NCBI RefSeq assembly: GCF_003111665.1 | Contig: NZ_CP022188.1 | Coordinates: 3,596,001-3,660,000, forward strand | Source: Parazoarcus communis | GTDB taxonomy: Bacteria > Pseudomonadota > Gammaproteobacteria > Burkholderiales > Rhodocyclaceae | Length of the DNA stretch: 64,000 bases | Reading direction: 5' to 3' | In this document: one piece after another, positions 34,121-42,863 of the stretch | Numbering within the stretch: the first letter of the stretch is position 1 | Layout: each line of letters opens with the position of its first letter | Program-made: the position numbers and the translations under genes | The notes under the pieces: model-generated | Database searches by the model: none | Told to the model about the DNA's origin: nothing | The model's input: only the letters and a program-made list of their open reading frames with translations

Positions 34121-35302
34121 TCAGAACTTCATGCCCATACTGAACGAGAGCCAGTCCTGCCCCATATACACTTCGGTCAGACTGTCGGGTGCGGCCCCCT
34201 GGCCGCGCACGCGTTCCTTGGGGGATTTTGCGTAGGCGAACGACAGTTCCATTTCCTTGCTCATCGCCCAGGTCGCACCCAGGGTGTAGTGACGGCGGTT
34301 TGCCGCAGGGGCGAGGATGCCGAGGAAGGTGTCGCGCTTGTCGACGATCTGGGTGCCATGGCTGTAACCAGCGCGCAGGGTCAGTGTGTCGCTCAGTGCA
34401 TGGGCGACACCGATGCGCCACACGGTCTGGTCTTTCCAGCCGAAGCCCGCAGTCTTGCCTTCGCCGGGCGCAGTGGTGACGCCGGGGTTGCCGAGGGAGC
34501 CAACGCCGCTCCAGTTGATCTGCAGTACGTCCGCTGCAACAGTGAAGGCGCCGATTCGATAAGCCATGCCGAAGCCATAGTTCTCAGGGATGTCGAGGTC
34601 GCCGCCATCGGCCAGCAGCCCGTCGAATTCGCTCATCCGGCCCATGTCCACCTTGCTCGAGTAGGTGGCGCCGAGGGTGAGGGCAGGGGTGATCTGAGCG
34701 GTCCAGCCCAGCTTGATGCCGGCGCCGGTGGATTCGTCGCGGCCCTCAGGCAGGCCGAGACCAGCCGGGCCGCGGATATCGAGCACCTGGCGCGCCAGCA
34801 CCAGACCGACGCCGATGGCATGAGCGTCGTTGAGGCGGTGCGCGAGGCTGGTGGTGATGACCATCTGCTTGAGCTCCGAGCGCGTCCCCTGCAGTCCGCC
34901 GATATTGGTGTCGCGGCCGTAGTCCGTGCCCACCCCATTGCCGACGACCGATACCCCGAGCGAGGTGCTGGTGCCGAACATGTGGTTGTAGCCGAGCTGA
35001 GGGATCAGATAGATGCTGCGCTCCTTGCTGCCGTCGTACTCGGTGCCGGCGAAACTGGCACCGTTATCCACCTTAAGCAGGGCTGCACCGGCATCAAGGC
35101 GGTCACCTACCAGCACCATGCCGGCCGGGTTGTTGGCGCCGGCGACGGCGTCCTGGGGCAGGGCGATCGATACGCCACCCATGCCTTCGGCCTTTACACC
35201 GTAGCCATGGGGAAAGGTGCCCTGTGTGGCAAGTGCGGTGAGCGGCAAACCGAGTGCAATGACAAGCGGGAGGCGGCGCAGGAGGTTCTTGGATGTGGTC
35301 AT
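34121..35302 (-). CDS. FadL/TodX-family outer-membrane porin
   Basis: 393 residues. Signal peptide LPLVIALGLPLTALATQG (about 10-28); mature N-terminus contains the FadL hallmark GMGGVSIALPQDAVAGANNP, then a long beta-barrel ending in a C-terminal phenylalanine (SFSMGMKF) as needed for outer-membrane insertion. FadL relatives such as TodX, XylN and StyE let aromatic hydrocarbons cross the outer membrane. Sits between the StyA-like oxygenase and its flavin reductase, so it should import that enzyme's hydrophobic substrate. Start ATG 35302; an upstream in-frame start at 35344 would add a non-signal tail. Confidence 0.87.
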   Translation of the reverse strand: MTTSKNLLRRLPLVIALGLPLTALATQGTFPHGYGVKAEGMGGVSIALPQDAVAGANNPAGMVLVGDRLDAGAALLKVDNGASFAGTEYDGSKERSIYLIPQLGYNHMFGTSTSLGVSVVGNGVGTDYGRDTNIGGLQGTRSELKQMVITTSLAHRLNDAHAIGVGLVLARQVLDIRGPAGLGLPEGRDESTGAGIKLGWTAQITPALTLGATYSSKVDMGRMSEFDGLLADGGDLDIPENYGFGMAYRIGAFTVAADVLQINWSGVGSLGNPGVTTAPGEGKTAGFGWKDQTVWRIGVAHALSDTLTLRAGYSHGTQIVDKRDTFLGILAPAANRRHYTLGATWAMSKEMELSFAYAKSPKERVRGQGAAPDSLTEVYMGQDWLSFSMGMKF

Positions 35303-35315
35303 GTTCGTGATGTCC

Positions 35316-36596
35316 TCAGGCGGCGAGTTTCTGGGCTTCGGCATTGATCAGGCGGTCGGTGTCTTCGGGCGCAAACCAGTAGTTGGCATAGTCGCGCGGG
35401 TCATTGAAGCCGTTGGCAATGCGCGAGGCGACTGCGGGCAGTTCCTGCGCGGCGCCGAGCAGCTTGATGATGTGTTCCGGCGGCGGGAAGAGCAGGCTGT
35501 TGGTCCAGCGCACGACCTTCTCGGCGTAGCCGTTGTAGAGGTCGTCGAAGGTCTGGCGCATCCAGGCTTCGTCGAATGCCGACGCGTCGTGGGCGAGGAT
35601 GGCGTCCAGATAGTGCTTGGCGGCCTTGGTCGCGTTGTTCGAGCCTTGGCCGGTGATCGGGTCGTTCACCAGCACCGCGTCGCCCAGCCCCAGGACCTTG
35701 CGGCCCGAGGGCAGGGTGAGTACGGCGTTGCGGACGGTCGGCGTGATGCGTCCGGCGATGCGGCCGTTGTCGTCGGTGAGCTGGCAGTCGCGGCTGCGCT
35801 CGTACTCCCACGGGAGGAAGGTCTTCAGGATGTTCAGGCTGACTTCGAGGTGCTGCTCGGGCGTCTTTGCATCGCCCCAGCAGTCCATCGGGCCACCCGG
35901 CACACCCTCAAACACCATGATGTCGCAGGCCTTGGTGCCGTCGGCGCCGTCGGTGGTGAGGGCGGGAAACACGAAGTATTCGCCGACGCCAGGGATCAGG
36001 TTGAAATTGACGCATTCGTAGTATTCGGTGCGCTTCATCCCGGTGACGTAGCTCAGCGCGAGCTGCCGCATCGGCTGACGCACCGGGGAGCGGCTGTCGT
36101 CGCGCCCCAGCAGATTGACGATCTCGCCCTTGCCACCGGCAAGCAGCACCAGTTCGTATTCGGCTGCGAGCGTTTCCAGTTGGTCGACACCGACATCGTC
36201 GTAGCGCAGTTCCCCTCCACGACGCTCGAACTCCTTCATCCAGCCCGGCATCTTCACCCGCTGGTCAACCGACTGGCCGTAGGCATCGAGTCGGGCGTGC
36301 CAGTGCAGGGCCTGGGTGCCGCTGCCATCGGGGGCAGGAATGGAGAAACCGATGCCTTCGGTGCGCGGACAGTCGGCTTCCCACTGGTTGAGGCCAAGGT
36401 CGCGCTCGATCTGCAGTGCCGGATCGAAGATGAACTGCGAAGACATCACGCGGCCGCTCCAGACGTCCTCAGGTGTGCGGTTGGTGACGATGGTGACGCT
36501 GTAGCCTTTGTCGAGCAGGCCGCATCCGAGCAGCAGACCGGCCTGGCCTGCACCAACAATGGCGACCGAACGGGGGGTAATGTTTTCACTTTGCAT
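35316..36596 (-). CDS. StyA/indole-oxygenase-type FAD-dependent monooxygenase
   Basis: 426 residues. FAD-binding VAIVGAGQAGLLLGCGLLDK (about 12-31), and the StyA-group motif GLGDAVLVNDPITGQGSNNA (about 300-319). These group E flavoprotein monooxygenases (styrene monooxygenase StyA, indole oxygenases IndA/IifC) use FADH2 from a separate reductase to epoxidise styrene or oxidise indole. Here the operon provides the reductase, a FadL-type porin and an SDR, as in the indole-degrading iif/ind clusters of Acinetobacter and Cupriavidus, and an anthranilate pathway is encoded 3 kb away. Indole or a methyl/oxo derivative is therefore the favoured substrate; styrene-like substrates cannot be excluded because no styrene-oxide isomerase or phenylacetaldehyde dehydrogenase is seen. 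Confidence 0.85.
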   Translation of the reverse strand: MQSENITPRSVAIVGAGQAGLLLGCGLLDKGYSVTIVTNRTPEDVWSGRVMSSQFIFDPALQIERDLGLNQWEADCPRTEGIGFSIPAPDGSGTQALHWHARLDAYGQSVDQRVKMPGWMKEFERRGGELRYDDVGVDQLETLAAEYELVLLAGGKGEIVNLLGRDDSRSPVRQPMRQLALSYVTGMKRTEYYECVNFNLIPGVGEYFVFPALTTDGADGTKACDIMVFEGVPGGPMDCWGDAKTPEQHLEVSLNILKTFLPWEYERSRDCQLTDDNGRIAGRITPTVRNAVLTLPSGRKVLGLGDAVLVNDPITGQGSNNATKAAKHYLDAILAHDASAFDEAWMRQTFDDLYNGYAEKVVRWTNSLLFPPPEHIIKLLGAAQELPAVASRIANGFNDPRDYANYWFAPEDTDRLINAEAQKLAA

Positions 36597-36682
36597 GGTG
36601 TTGTCTCCTCTTTGGGGGTATCTGTGGTGTGCGTGGCTGAGCAGGTACGAACGACCCGGTACAAACGGGTCCCTGCGGACAC

Positions 36683-37471
36683 TCAGTCCATCAGTCGGGT
36701 AATGGCCGGTACGCGGCCTTCGGGGCCGAGGGCGGTGTAGCCGCCGTCACAGGCATAGTCGGCGCCGGTGACGAAGCTGGCGTGGTCGGAGAGCAGAAAG
36801 CTCACCACCTGGGCGACCTCGTCCGGCATGCCGAGGCGCCCGAGCATGTGGTAATCGGCAGCAACGTGATCGGCCTTGGCCTTGTCGCCGCCGGAGAGGG
36901 TTTCGATGATCGAGGACCAGGTCCAGCCGGGCGAGACGGAATTGACGCGGATGTGATCCGGGGCAAGGTCGAGTGCGGCCGAACGGGTGAATTGCTGCAT
37001 CGCCGCCTTGCTCACAGGGTAGAGCCAGCGGCCCGACTGCGCGGCGGTGGCGGAGATCGAAGCGAAGTTCACCACTGCGCCACGCCCGCGCTTGAGCATG
37101 TGGGGGTGGCAGGCCTGCAGCATCATCGCGGCACCAACCAGATTCACGTCAAGCGCCTGGTTCCATTCGGCACGGGTCGAGGCGGCGCCGTTATCGACGT
37201 AGGTGCAGGCGCAATTGACGAGAAAGTCGATCCCGCCAAACGTGGTAACGGTGGTGCCCACGCACCGGGCGATCTCGCTGTCCTGACTGACATCCGCTTG
37301 CTGGAAGCGGGCCGCTGGCCCGAGGCGTTCGGCTGCTGCCGTGCCTTTCTGTGTGTCGATGTCGGCGAGCACGACCTGGGCACCGTGTGCGATGAGGTCT
37401 CTTGCCACCGCTTCGCCGATCATCGTGGCACCACCGGTGACGATGGCGACCTTGCCGCTTAATCCATTCAT
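36683..37471 (-). CDS. Short-chain dehydrogenase/reductase (StyA-like operon)
   Basis: 262 residues from MNGLSGKVAIVTGGATMIG. NAD-binding TGGATMIGEAVARDL, catalytic NFASISATAAQSG and YPVSKAAM (YxxxK). ATG 37471 follows GAGG by nine bases; the frame is open to 37513. First gene of the leftward operon. In iif/ind indole clusters an SDR oxidises the cis-indole-2,3-dihydrodiol made after oxygenation; this gene holds the equivalent place. Paralogous to the SDR that ends the facing Rieske operon. Confidence 0.85.
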   Translation of the reverse strand: MNGLSGKVAIVTGGATMIGEAVARDLIAHGAQVVLADIDTQKGTAAAERLGPAARFQQADVSQDSEIARCVGTTVTTFGGIDFLVNCACTYVDNGAASTRAEWNQALDVNLVGAAMMLQACHPHMLKRGRGAVVNFASISATAAQSGRWLYPVSKAAMQQFTRSAALDLAPDHIRVNSVSPGWTWSSIIETLSGGDKAKADHVAADYHMLGRLGMPDEVAQVVSFLLSDHASFVTGADYACDGGYTALGPEGRVPAITRLMD

Positions 37472-37546
37472 CTGCTGTGTCCTCGGTTGGAGGACGCCGC
37501 CGGTGGCGTCCATGGGACACAGTGTTCATTTCATGGTGATGGCTGT

Positions 37547-37575
37547 TTATCCGCTTTGCGCAATCGCGCTGTCCG
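37547..37575 (-). promoter_or_regulatory. Tandem GGAYA operator of the SDR-StyA-porin-reductase operon
   Basis: On the minus strand GGACAG and GGATAA occur 22 bases apart, 77-105 bases upstream of the SDR start. The first half site equals that of the PadB-like promoter. Probable target of the AraC regulator whose gene ends at 37623. Confidence 0.5.
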
Positions 37576-37622
37576 GAACACGCACACCTGACAGTGGTGA
37601 GCCAGGTGCACGACTCAGTTGC

Positions 37623-38633
37623 TCAGTTGTACCGCGGGCGGGCGGCGGTCTGCGAGGGAGATTCACCGAAACGGTTCTTGTAATAGGCAGAAAACCGTCC
37701 GAGATGGGCAAAGCCATAGCGATGGGCGAGCACGGCAACCTTGTCGCTGCCCGGTGCGGCACTGAGCAGCGCCTTGCGGACACAGTCGAGGCGGGTGTCG
37801 CGCAGGTACACCAGCGGCGTACTGTCGCAATGCTTGCGGAACCCCTCTTCCAGCGCACGTATGCTGACACAGGCAACCCGGGCCATGTCCCCGACCGTGA
37901 TCGCATCCTCGACGTGAGCATGAATGTAGTCGATGGCGCGCTGCACGTGCCGGGGCAGGGCGGCCTGCTGTGGCTGGTGCAGGCGGTCGCTGTAGTTGTG
38001 ACGATGGAGCTGCAGCAAGCCGCGGATGAGGCAGTCCTCCATTGCCGCGACGGTGGGACGAAAGTTCAGCCAGTCAGCACCGCACTGGTCGATGTTGTCG
38101 GCGAGGTCGCGCAGCATCCGGCACCAGCTGGCCGTCAGGCCTTCGGTCTGCGACAGGCCGATGTCGAAACTCAGCGGGGTGTGGGGTTCGTCGCCAAGGT
38201 GTTCAGTCAGACGACGCTCGAGGGACGCGCGCGGCAACCACAGCATGAGTTGGCGATTGTCGTGCTTCCAGCGCATCCGGGTCGGTTCATGCGGATTGAG
38301 GATACTGGCCGTGGCCGGGGAGGACAGCACTTCCTGATTGCCACACCGGACCTGCGCCGTGCTGGAAACTGGAACCTGCACCAGGTAGAAGCTTTCGAGG
38401 CAGCCGGGCAGAATGTCGACATCCGTGCCATAGGTCAGATAATTCAGCGCGGTTTCGCCGAGGCGAACGAGGTTGTGGCGCGAGGAGAAGCGGGTATCCG
38501 TGTTTACCGGCCGCAGATCATGCGGACAGAACACGTTTGCCACTTTCTGCCGCGCCTCATCCGCATCGTCTGAACTGAACAGCGGAAAGGCAGAAAGGAT
38601 CTCCGCGCCGGACGCGAGTTGCTGGCGGCTCAC
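37623..38633 (-). CDS. AraC family transcriptional regulator (paralogue 4)
   Basis: 336 residues, starting at GTG 38633. Sensor half with the family layout (FCPHDLRP, LNYLTYGTDVDILPG, ESFYLVQVPVSS), double helix-turn-helix at the C-terminus (MARVACVSIRALEEGFRKH; YGFAHLGRFSAYYKNRFGE). Resembles regulators of the AndR type (anthranilate dioxygenase) in general architecture. Encoded on the same strand and 152 bases upstream of the SDR-StyA operon start, which carries a tandem GGAYA site, so it is the likely activator of that operon. Confidence 0.86.
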   Translation of the reverse strand: MSRQQLASGAEILSAFPLFSSDDADEARQKVANVFCPHDLRPVNTDTRFSSRHNLVRLGETALNYLTYGTDVDILPGCLESFYLVQVPVSSTAQVRCGNQEVLSSPATASILNPHEPTRMRWKHDNRQLMLWLPRASLERRLTEHLGDEPHTPLSFDIGLSQTEGLTASWCRMLRDLADNIDQCGADWLNFRPTVAAMEDCLIRGLLQLHRHNYSDRLHQPQQAALPRHVQRAIDYIHAHVEDAITVGDMARVACVSIRALEEGFRKHCDSTPLVYLRDTRLDCVRKALLSAAPGSDKVAVLAHRYGFAHLGRFSAYYKNRFGESPSQTAARPRYN

Positions 38634-38732
38634 GCTGAAGTCCAGGCTTGCTGGCAGGTGGCGTGCAGGTGGTACGTGGCGCTGTCTGTCATCATTACCT
38701 CAGCTGAGTTTCGTGCTGCGATTAACGTATAG

Positions 38733-38749
38733 TTATAAACAATTTATAA
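38733..38749. promoter_or_regulatory. 17-bp palindrome between araC paralogue 4 and marR (putative MarR operator)
   Basis: TTATAAACAATTTATAA is a perfect palindrome of two 7-base arms with a three-base centre, in the AT-rich divergent spacer 72-88 bases before the marR start. The size and symmetry fit an operator for a dimeric MarR protein. Confidence 0.5.
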
Positions 38750-38820
38750 GCAAAGTTGAGGAGATCGCAAGCGCGATTTTCCTTGCCGATCAGGATCTGG
38801 GCAGGAAAAATGTTAACGAC

Positions 38821-39330
38821 ATGACGGATACAGCGCCCGAACCGAATGCTGAGATGGCGTCCGAGCCGGATCACACACGCTTTGTCGATCACTATCTCGC
38901 CTTTTTGCTTGCCCAGGCCAGCAGCCGGATTTCGCGTGAGTTTCACCGCGACGTCGAGGCCGCAGGCCTGTCGGTCACCGAGTGGCGGGTGCTTGCCAGT
39001 CTGGAAGGCAGTGAAGGCGAGAGCATCGGCGTGCTCAGTCAGCTGACGCTGACCAAGCAGCCGACCTTAAGCAAGGTCGTCCAGCGTATGGAGGCCGACG
39101 GTATCGTCGATCGCACCCGTGTTCGCTCCGACCGCCGCCAGACCGTGGTTCGCATTACCCCGAAGGGGCACTTGCTGACCGAGTCTTTGCGCAAGCGCGC
39201 CATCAATCACCAGGTTCGCCTGCTCGAGCCCTTTGGGCAGGAGAATGCAGAGATGCTGATTTCGATGCTGAGGGACTTGCTCGCCCTGCACCCGGCCTCT
39301 GGTCCCATCGACGACGACACTGATTCATAG
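38821..39330 (+). CDS. MarR family transcriptional regulator
   Basis: 169 residues with a winged helix-turn-helix: LSVTEWRVLASLEG, LSQLTLTKQPTLSKVVQRME (recognition helix region), DGIVDRTRVRSDRRQTVVRI (wing). ATG 38821 is the first good start after an open frame that extends upstream; AGGAAAA lies before it. A MarR-type gene is associated with the 2-aminobenzoate operons of Azoarcus evansii, and this one sits immediately upstream of the 2-aminobenzoyl-CoA operon. It probably represses that operon and is released by an aminobenzoyl-CoA or similar thioester; the ligand is inferred. Confidence 0.88.
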   Translation: MTDTAPEPNAEMASEPDHTRFVDHYLAFLLAQASSRISREFHRDVEAAGLSVTEWRVLASLEGSEGESIGVLSQLTLTKQPTLSKVVQRMEADGIVDRTRVRSDRRQTVVRITPKGHLLTESLRKRAINHQVRLLEPFGQENAEMLISMLRDLLALHPASGPIDDDTDS

Positions 39331-39363
39331 CAGGTGAGAATGACGGAGGAAATCCGGCGGGGT

Positions 39364-39412
39364 GCTTGTTGACTTGATAGTTTAGATATGAAATATTGCT
39401 CACTAAACAAGC
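39364..39412 (+). promoter_or_regulatory. Promoter/operator region of the 2-aminobenzoyl-CoA operon
   Basis: An AT-rich patch in a GC-rich context. GCTTGTT (39364-39370) and AACAAGC (39406-39412) are inverted, as are TAGTTTAG and CTAAACAA inside them. TTGACT (39369-39374) is a good -35 element; AATATT at 39392 is a weak -10 at 17-base spacing. A MarR dimer bound to the inverted repeat would cover this promoter. Confidence 0.45.
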
Positions 39413-39487
39413 AGCCCTGAATCCATCAGTCCCGGATCACCGCCTTACGCAGGGGGCCGGGTCGCTCAATCCAGAAGGAGCAATAGC

Positions 39488-41806
39488 ATGCGCATCGTGT
39501 GTATCGGCGGAGGCCCCGCAGGCCTGTATTTTGCGATCCTGATGAAGAAGCTGAATCCGGCACATCAGATCACGGTCGTAGAGCGCAACAAGCCTTATGA
39601 CACCTTTGGCTGGGGCGTGGTCTTCTCCGATGCGACCATGGACAACATGCGCGAGTGGGATCCGGTGACCGCGGATGCGATCCAGGTCGCGTTCAATCAC
39701 TGGGACGACATCGAACTGCACTTCAAGGGCCACGCCATTCGCAGTGGCGGCCACGGCTTTGTCGGTATCGGGCGCAAGATGATGCTCAACATCCTGCAGG
39801 AGCGTTGCGAGCAGATGGGTGTTGAACTGGTGTTCGAGAAAGACGTTGATTCCGACCTCGAGTACCCCGATGCCGATCTGATCATTGCTTCGGACGGGAT
39901 CAATTCGCGGATCCGCAACCGTTACACGGAAGTGTTCAAGCCCGATATCGTCACCCGCCCGAATCGCTTCATCTGGCTGGGTACGAACAAGCTCTTCGAC
40001 GCTTTCAACTTCATTTTCGAGAAGACCGAGCACGGCTGGTTCCAGGCTCACGTCTACAAGTTCGACGACAACACCACGACCTTCATCGTCGAGTGTCCGG
40101 AGCATGTCTGGCTTGCGCACGGTCTGGACAAGGCGGATCAGGACGCGTCGATCGCGTTCTGCGAAAAGCTGTTCGAGAAGCATCTCGATGGCTTCCCCCT
40201 GATGACGAACGCACGCCACCTGCGCGGCTCTGCCTGGCTCAACTTCCAGCGCGTCACCTGCGAGAAGTGGCACCACAACAATGGCAACAGCCATGTGGTG
40301 CTGATGGGCGACGCGGTGCACACCGCTCACTTTGCCATCGGCTCCGGCACCAAGCTTGCGCTTGAGGATGCGATCGAGCTCACCCGCCTGTTCAAGGAAT
40401 CGGGCGATACGGCGGAGCATATTCCTGAGGTGCTGGCGCGTTACCAGGAGGTGCGCAACGTCGATGTCCTCCGTCTGCAGAATGCCGCGTGGAATGCGAT
40501 GGCGTGGTTCGAGGTTTGCGGTGAGCGCTATTGCGATACGCTTGAGCCCGAGCAGTTCATGTATTCGATGCTCACCCGGTCGCAGCGTATTTCGCACGAA
40601 AACCTCCGTCTTCGCGATGCCGCGTGGCTTGAGGGCTACGAGCGCTGGTTTGCCGAAAAGGCAGGGGTAACGGTTGAGGCCGACAAGGCTCCGCCACCGC
40701 CGATGTTCACGCCGTTCAAGCTGCGCGGGCTGACCGTTCCCAACCGCATGATCATGTCGCCGATGGCGATGTATTCGGCCGACGACGGTGTGGCTGGTGA
40801 TTTCCATCTGGTGCACTTCGGCTCACGTGCCTTGGGCGGTACCGGCCTGCTTTACACCGAGATGAGTTGTGTATCGGCCGATGCGCGCATCACCCCGGGG
40901 TGTGCCGGCATGTACAAGCCGGAGCATGTGAATGCATGGAAGCGCATCGTCGATTTCGTGCATTCGAATTCGTCAGCAAAGATGGGTATCCAGTTGGGTC
41001 ATGCCGGACGCAAGGGTGCAACCAAGCTCGCTTGGGAAGGTATCGACCAGCCGCTTGAATCGGGCGCATGGGAGCTGATTTCGGCCTCGCCGCTGCCTTA
41101 CCTGCCGCATTCGCAGGTGCCGCGCGAGATGAATCGCGACGACATGGCGCGGGTGAAAGCCGACTTCGTGCGTTCGACCAAGATGGCTGCTGAAGCGGGT
41201 TTCGACATCCTCGAGTACCACTGCGCGCACGGCTACCTGATGTCGAGCTTCCTTTCGCCACTGACCAATCAGCGCAAGGACGATTACGGCGGCAGCATCG
41301 AGAACCGCGCCCGCTATCCGCTGGAAGTGTTCATGGCCATGCGTGCCGTGTGGCCTGCGGACAAGCCGATGTCGGTGCGTCTGTCCTGCCACGACTGGTT
41401 CCCGGGCGGCAACACGGATGATGATGCCGTAGAGATTGCGCGTCTGTTCAAGGCTGCCGGTGCGGACATCATCGACTGCTCGTCCGGTCAGGTGTGGAAA
41501 GGTGAAAAGCCGGTGTTCGGGCGCATGTTCCAGACGCCGTTTGCGGACCGTATTCGCAACGAGGTCGGTATCCCGACCATCGCCGTGGGCGCGATCTTCG
41601 AGGCCGACCACGCCAACAGCATCCTGGCTGCCGGACGTGCAGACCTTTGTGCAGTAGCCCGTCCGCACCTCGCCGACCCGGCCTGGACGCTGCATGAAGC
41701 GGCGAAGATCGACTACAAGGGCGTCGCGTGGCCGAAGCAGTACATTTCTGGTCGCGGGCAGTACGAGAACAACCTCAAGCGCAGTTACGCCGCGCCAGGT
41801 AAGTAA
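39488..41806 (+). CDS. 2-aminobenzoyl-CoA monooxygenase/reductase (fused FAD monooxygenase and old-yellow-enzyme domains)
   Basis: 772 residues. Residues 1-395 form an aromatic-ring FAD monooxygenase ([15 protein letters not shown] near the start; [15 protein letters not shown] at about 272). After a proline-rich linker ([14 protein letters not shown], about 398-411) residues 402-772 form an old-yellow-enzyme-type reductase ([37 protein letters not shown]). This fusion is the enzyme ACMR of Azoarcus evansii, which hydroxylates and then reduces the ring of 2-aminobenzoyl-CoA, yielding an alicyclic CoA ester; databases also name relatives salicylyl-CoA 5-hydroxylase. The operon downstream has the needed beta-oxidation set. 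Salicyloyl-CoA as substrate is the main alternative. First gene of the operon. Confidence 0.9.
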   Translation: MRIVCIGGGPAGLYFAILMKKLNPAHQITVVERNKPYDTFGWGVVFSDATMDNMREWDPVTADAIQVAFNHWDDIELHFKGHAIRSGGHGFVGIGRKMMLNILQERCEQMGVELVFEKDVDSDLEYPDADLIIASDGINSRIRNRYTEVFKPDIVTRPNRFIWLGTNKLFDAFNFIFEKTEHGWFQAHVYKFDDNTTTFIVECPEHVWLAHGLDKADQDASIAFCEKLFEKHLDGFPLMTNARHLRGSAWLNFQRVTCEKWHHNNGNSHVVLMGDAVHTAHFAIGSGTKLALEDAIELTRLFKESGDTAEHIPEVLARYQEVRNVDVLRLQNAAWNAMAWFEVCGERYCDTLEPEQFMYSMLTRSQRISHENLRLRDAAWLEGYERWFAEKAGVTVEADKAPPPPMFTPFKLRGLTVPNRMIMSPMAMYSADDGVAGDFHLVHFGSRALGGTGLLYTEMSCVSADARITPGCAGMYKPEHVNAWKRIVDFVHSNSSAKMGIQLGHAGRKGATKLAWEGIDQPLESGAWELISASPLPYLPHSQVPREMNRDDMARVKADFVRSTKMAAEAGFDILEYHCAHGYLMSSFLSPLTNQRKDDYGGSIENRARYPLEVFMAMRAVWPADKPMSVRLSCHDWFPGGNTDDDAVEIARLFKAAGADIIDCSSGQVWKGEKPVFGRMFQTPFADRIRNEVGIPTIAVGAIFEADHANSILAAGRADLCAVARPHLADPAWTLHEAAKIDYKGVAWPKQYISGRGQYENNLKRSYAAPGK

Positions 41807-41856
41807 AGTAAGTATCTGGTTTGGATTGTTTCTTTGTTCCCGGCATGCGTGCCGGG

Positions 41857-41948
41857 GGAGTGGGGCGGAGGTATTTGCTCCGAGGGCTGCGGAACTCGCT
41901 GCGCTCGGACGGTCCTCGCCCTCTCCACAAACACCTCCACCCCACTCC
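41857..41948. repeat. Palindromic intergenic repeat, copy A
   Basis: Terminal arms GGAGTGGGGCGGAGGTATTTG and its near complement match at 19 of 21 positions and enclose about 50 bases. The core, read on the minus strand, is GGCGAGGACCGTCCGAGC-GCAGCGAGTTCCGCAGCC, the same core as in copy B at 42864-42962 in opposite orientation. A separate small hairpin CCCGGCA/TGCCGGG (41839-41856) precedes it. The rest of the 207-base gap after the monooxygenase gene holds no gene. Confidence 0.75.
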
Positions 41949-42013
41949 TGAATCAGAAGTACGGGAGTTGAGGCCCGGCGGCAGAGGAAACGGATAGATC
42001 GATTGGGGGCGTG

Positions 42014-42823
42014 ATGAGCAGTACCTTTGAAACCAGCAGCAGTTCAACCTTGCCCTTGTCTGGACGCCACGCAGTGGTGACCGGCGCCGGGAGCGGGATC
42101 GGCGAGGCAATCGCACAGGAGTTGGCGCGACTGGGTGCGACGCTGACCCTGGTTGGCCGCCGTGCCGAGCCGCTTGAATCCGCTCGGGCGACGCTCGCAG
42201 GGCAGGGGCACGGCGTTGTGGTGGCAGACATCACGGACCACGCCGGTATCGCACAGGCATTTGCCGGTGCAGCAGCCGAGCGCGGCCCGATCGCCATTCT
42301 GGTGAATAACGCCGGTGCGGCGAAAAGCGCGCCGGCAGGCAAGACCACGCCTGCGTTGTGGAACGAGATGCTGACGGTGAACCTCACCGGCACGTTCAAC
42401 TGCACTCAGGCAGTGCTGGCCGGCATGCAGGCCGCGCGCTGGGGTCGGATTGTGAATATCGCCAGCACGGCCGGTCTGGTTGGCTATGCCTATGTGTCCG
42501 CCTACTCCGCGGCCAAGCACGGTGTGATCGGCTTTACCCGCTCACTGGCGCTGGAAGTGGCAAAGCAGGGCATTACCGTGAATGCGGTGTGCCCCGGCTA
42601 CACCGACACTCCGCTGCTGGGTGGTGCGGTAGACAACATCGTGGCCAAGACCGGTCGCAGCAGCGATGAAGCCAAGACCACGCTGGCGGCAAGCAATCCG
42701 CAGGGGCGTCTGGTGCAGCCGGAAGATGTCGCAAGGACGGTTGGCTGGTTGTGCCAGCCCGGGTCGGAGGCGATTCACGGCCAGTCGATCCCGGTCGCCG
42801 GCGGCGAAGTCATGGCCGGCTGA
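42014..42823 (+). CDS. Short-chain dehydrogenase (3-hydroxyacyl-CoA dehydrogenase type) of the aminobenzoyl-CoA operon
   Basis: 269 residues. TGAGSGIGEAIAQELARLG (NAD(P)-binding), LVNNAGAAKS, catalytic Ser in IVNIASTAGLVG and YSAAKHGVIG. Ends with HGQSIPVAGGEVMAG. Start at ATG 42014; a GTG at 42011 is in frame. Likely oxidises or reduces a ring hydroxyl/keto group of the alicyclic CoA intermediate before ring cleavage. Lies between the two palindromic repeats. Confidence 0.87.
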   Translation: MSSTFETSSSSTLPLSGRHAVVTGAGSGIGEAIAQELARLGATLTLVGRRAEPLESARATLAGQGHGVVVADITDHAGIAQAFAGAAAERGPIAILVNNAGAAKSAPAGKTTPALWNEMLTVNLTGTFNCTQAVLAGMQAARWGRIVNIASTAGLVGYAYVSAYSAAKHGVIGFTRSLALEVAKQGITVNAVCPGYTDTPLLGGAVDNIVAKTGRSSDEAKTTLAASNPQGRLVQPEDVARTVGWLCQPGSEAIHGQSIPVAGGEVMAG

Positions 42824-42863
42824 GACCGAACGGATGAATATGCACAACTGAAGCGCGGAACAA

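Noticed and set aside
34097..35347. 416-codon plus-strand frame opposite the FadL-like porin
   Set aside because: Antisense; the minus strand has signal peptide, FadL motif and C-terminal Phe.
35217..36740. 507-codon plus-strand frame opposite the StyA-like monooxygenase
   Set aside because: Longer than the real gene but without any recognisable motif; the minus strand has the FAD-binding and GD...DP...GQG motifs.
39488..41806. Two separate genes (monooxygenase and old-yellow-enzyme reductase) joined by a missing stop
   Set aside because: The same fusion is known for the Azoarcus evansii 2-aminobenzoyl-CoA monooxygenase/reductase, and the linker is in frame, so it is a genuine fusion.
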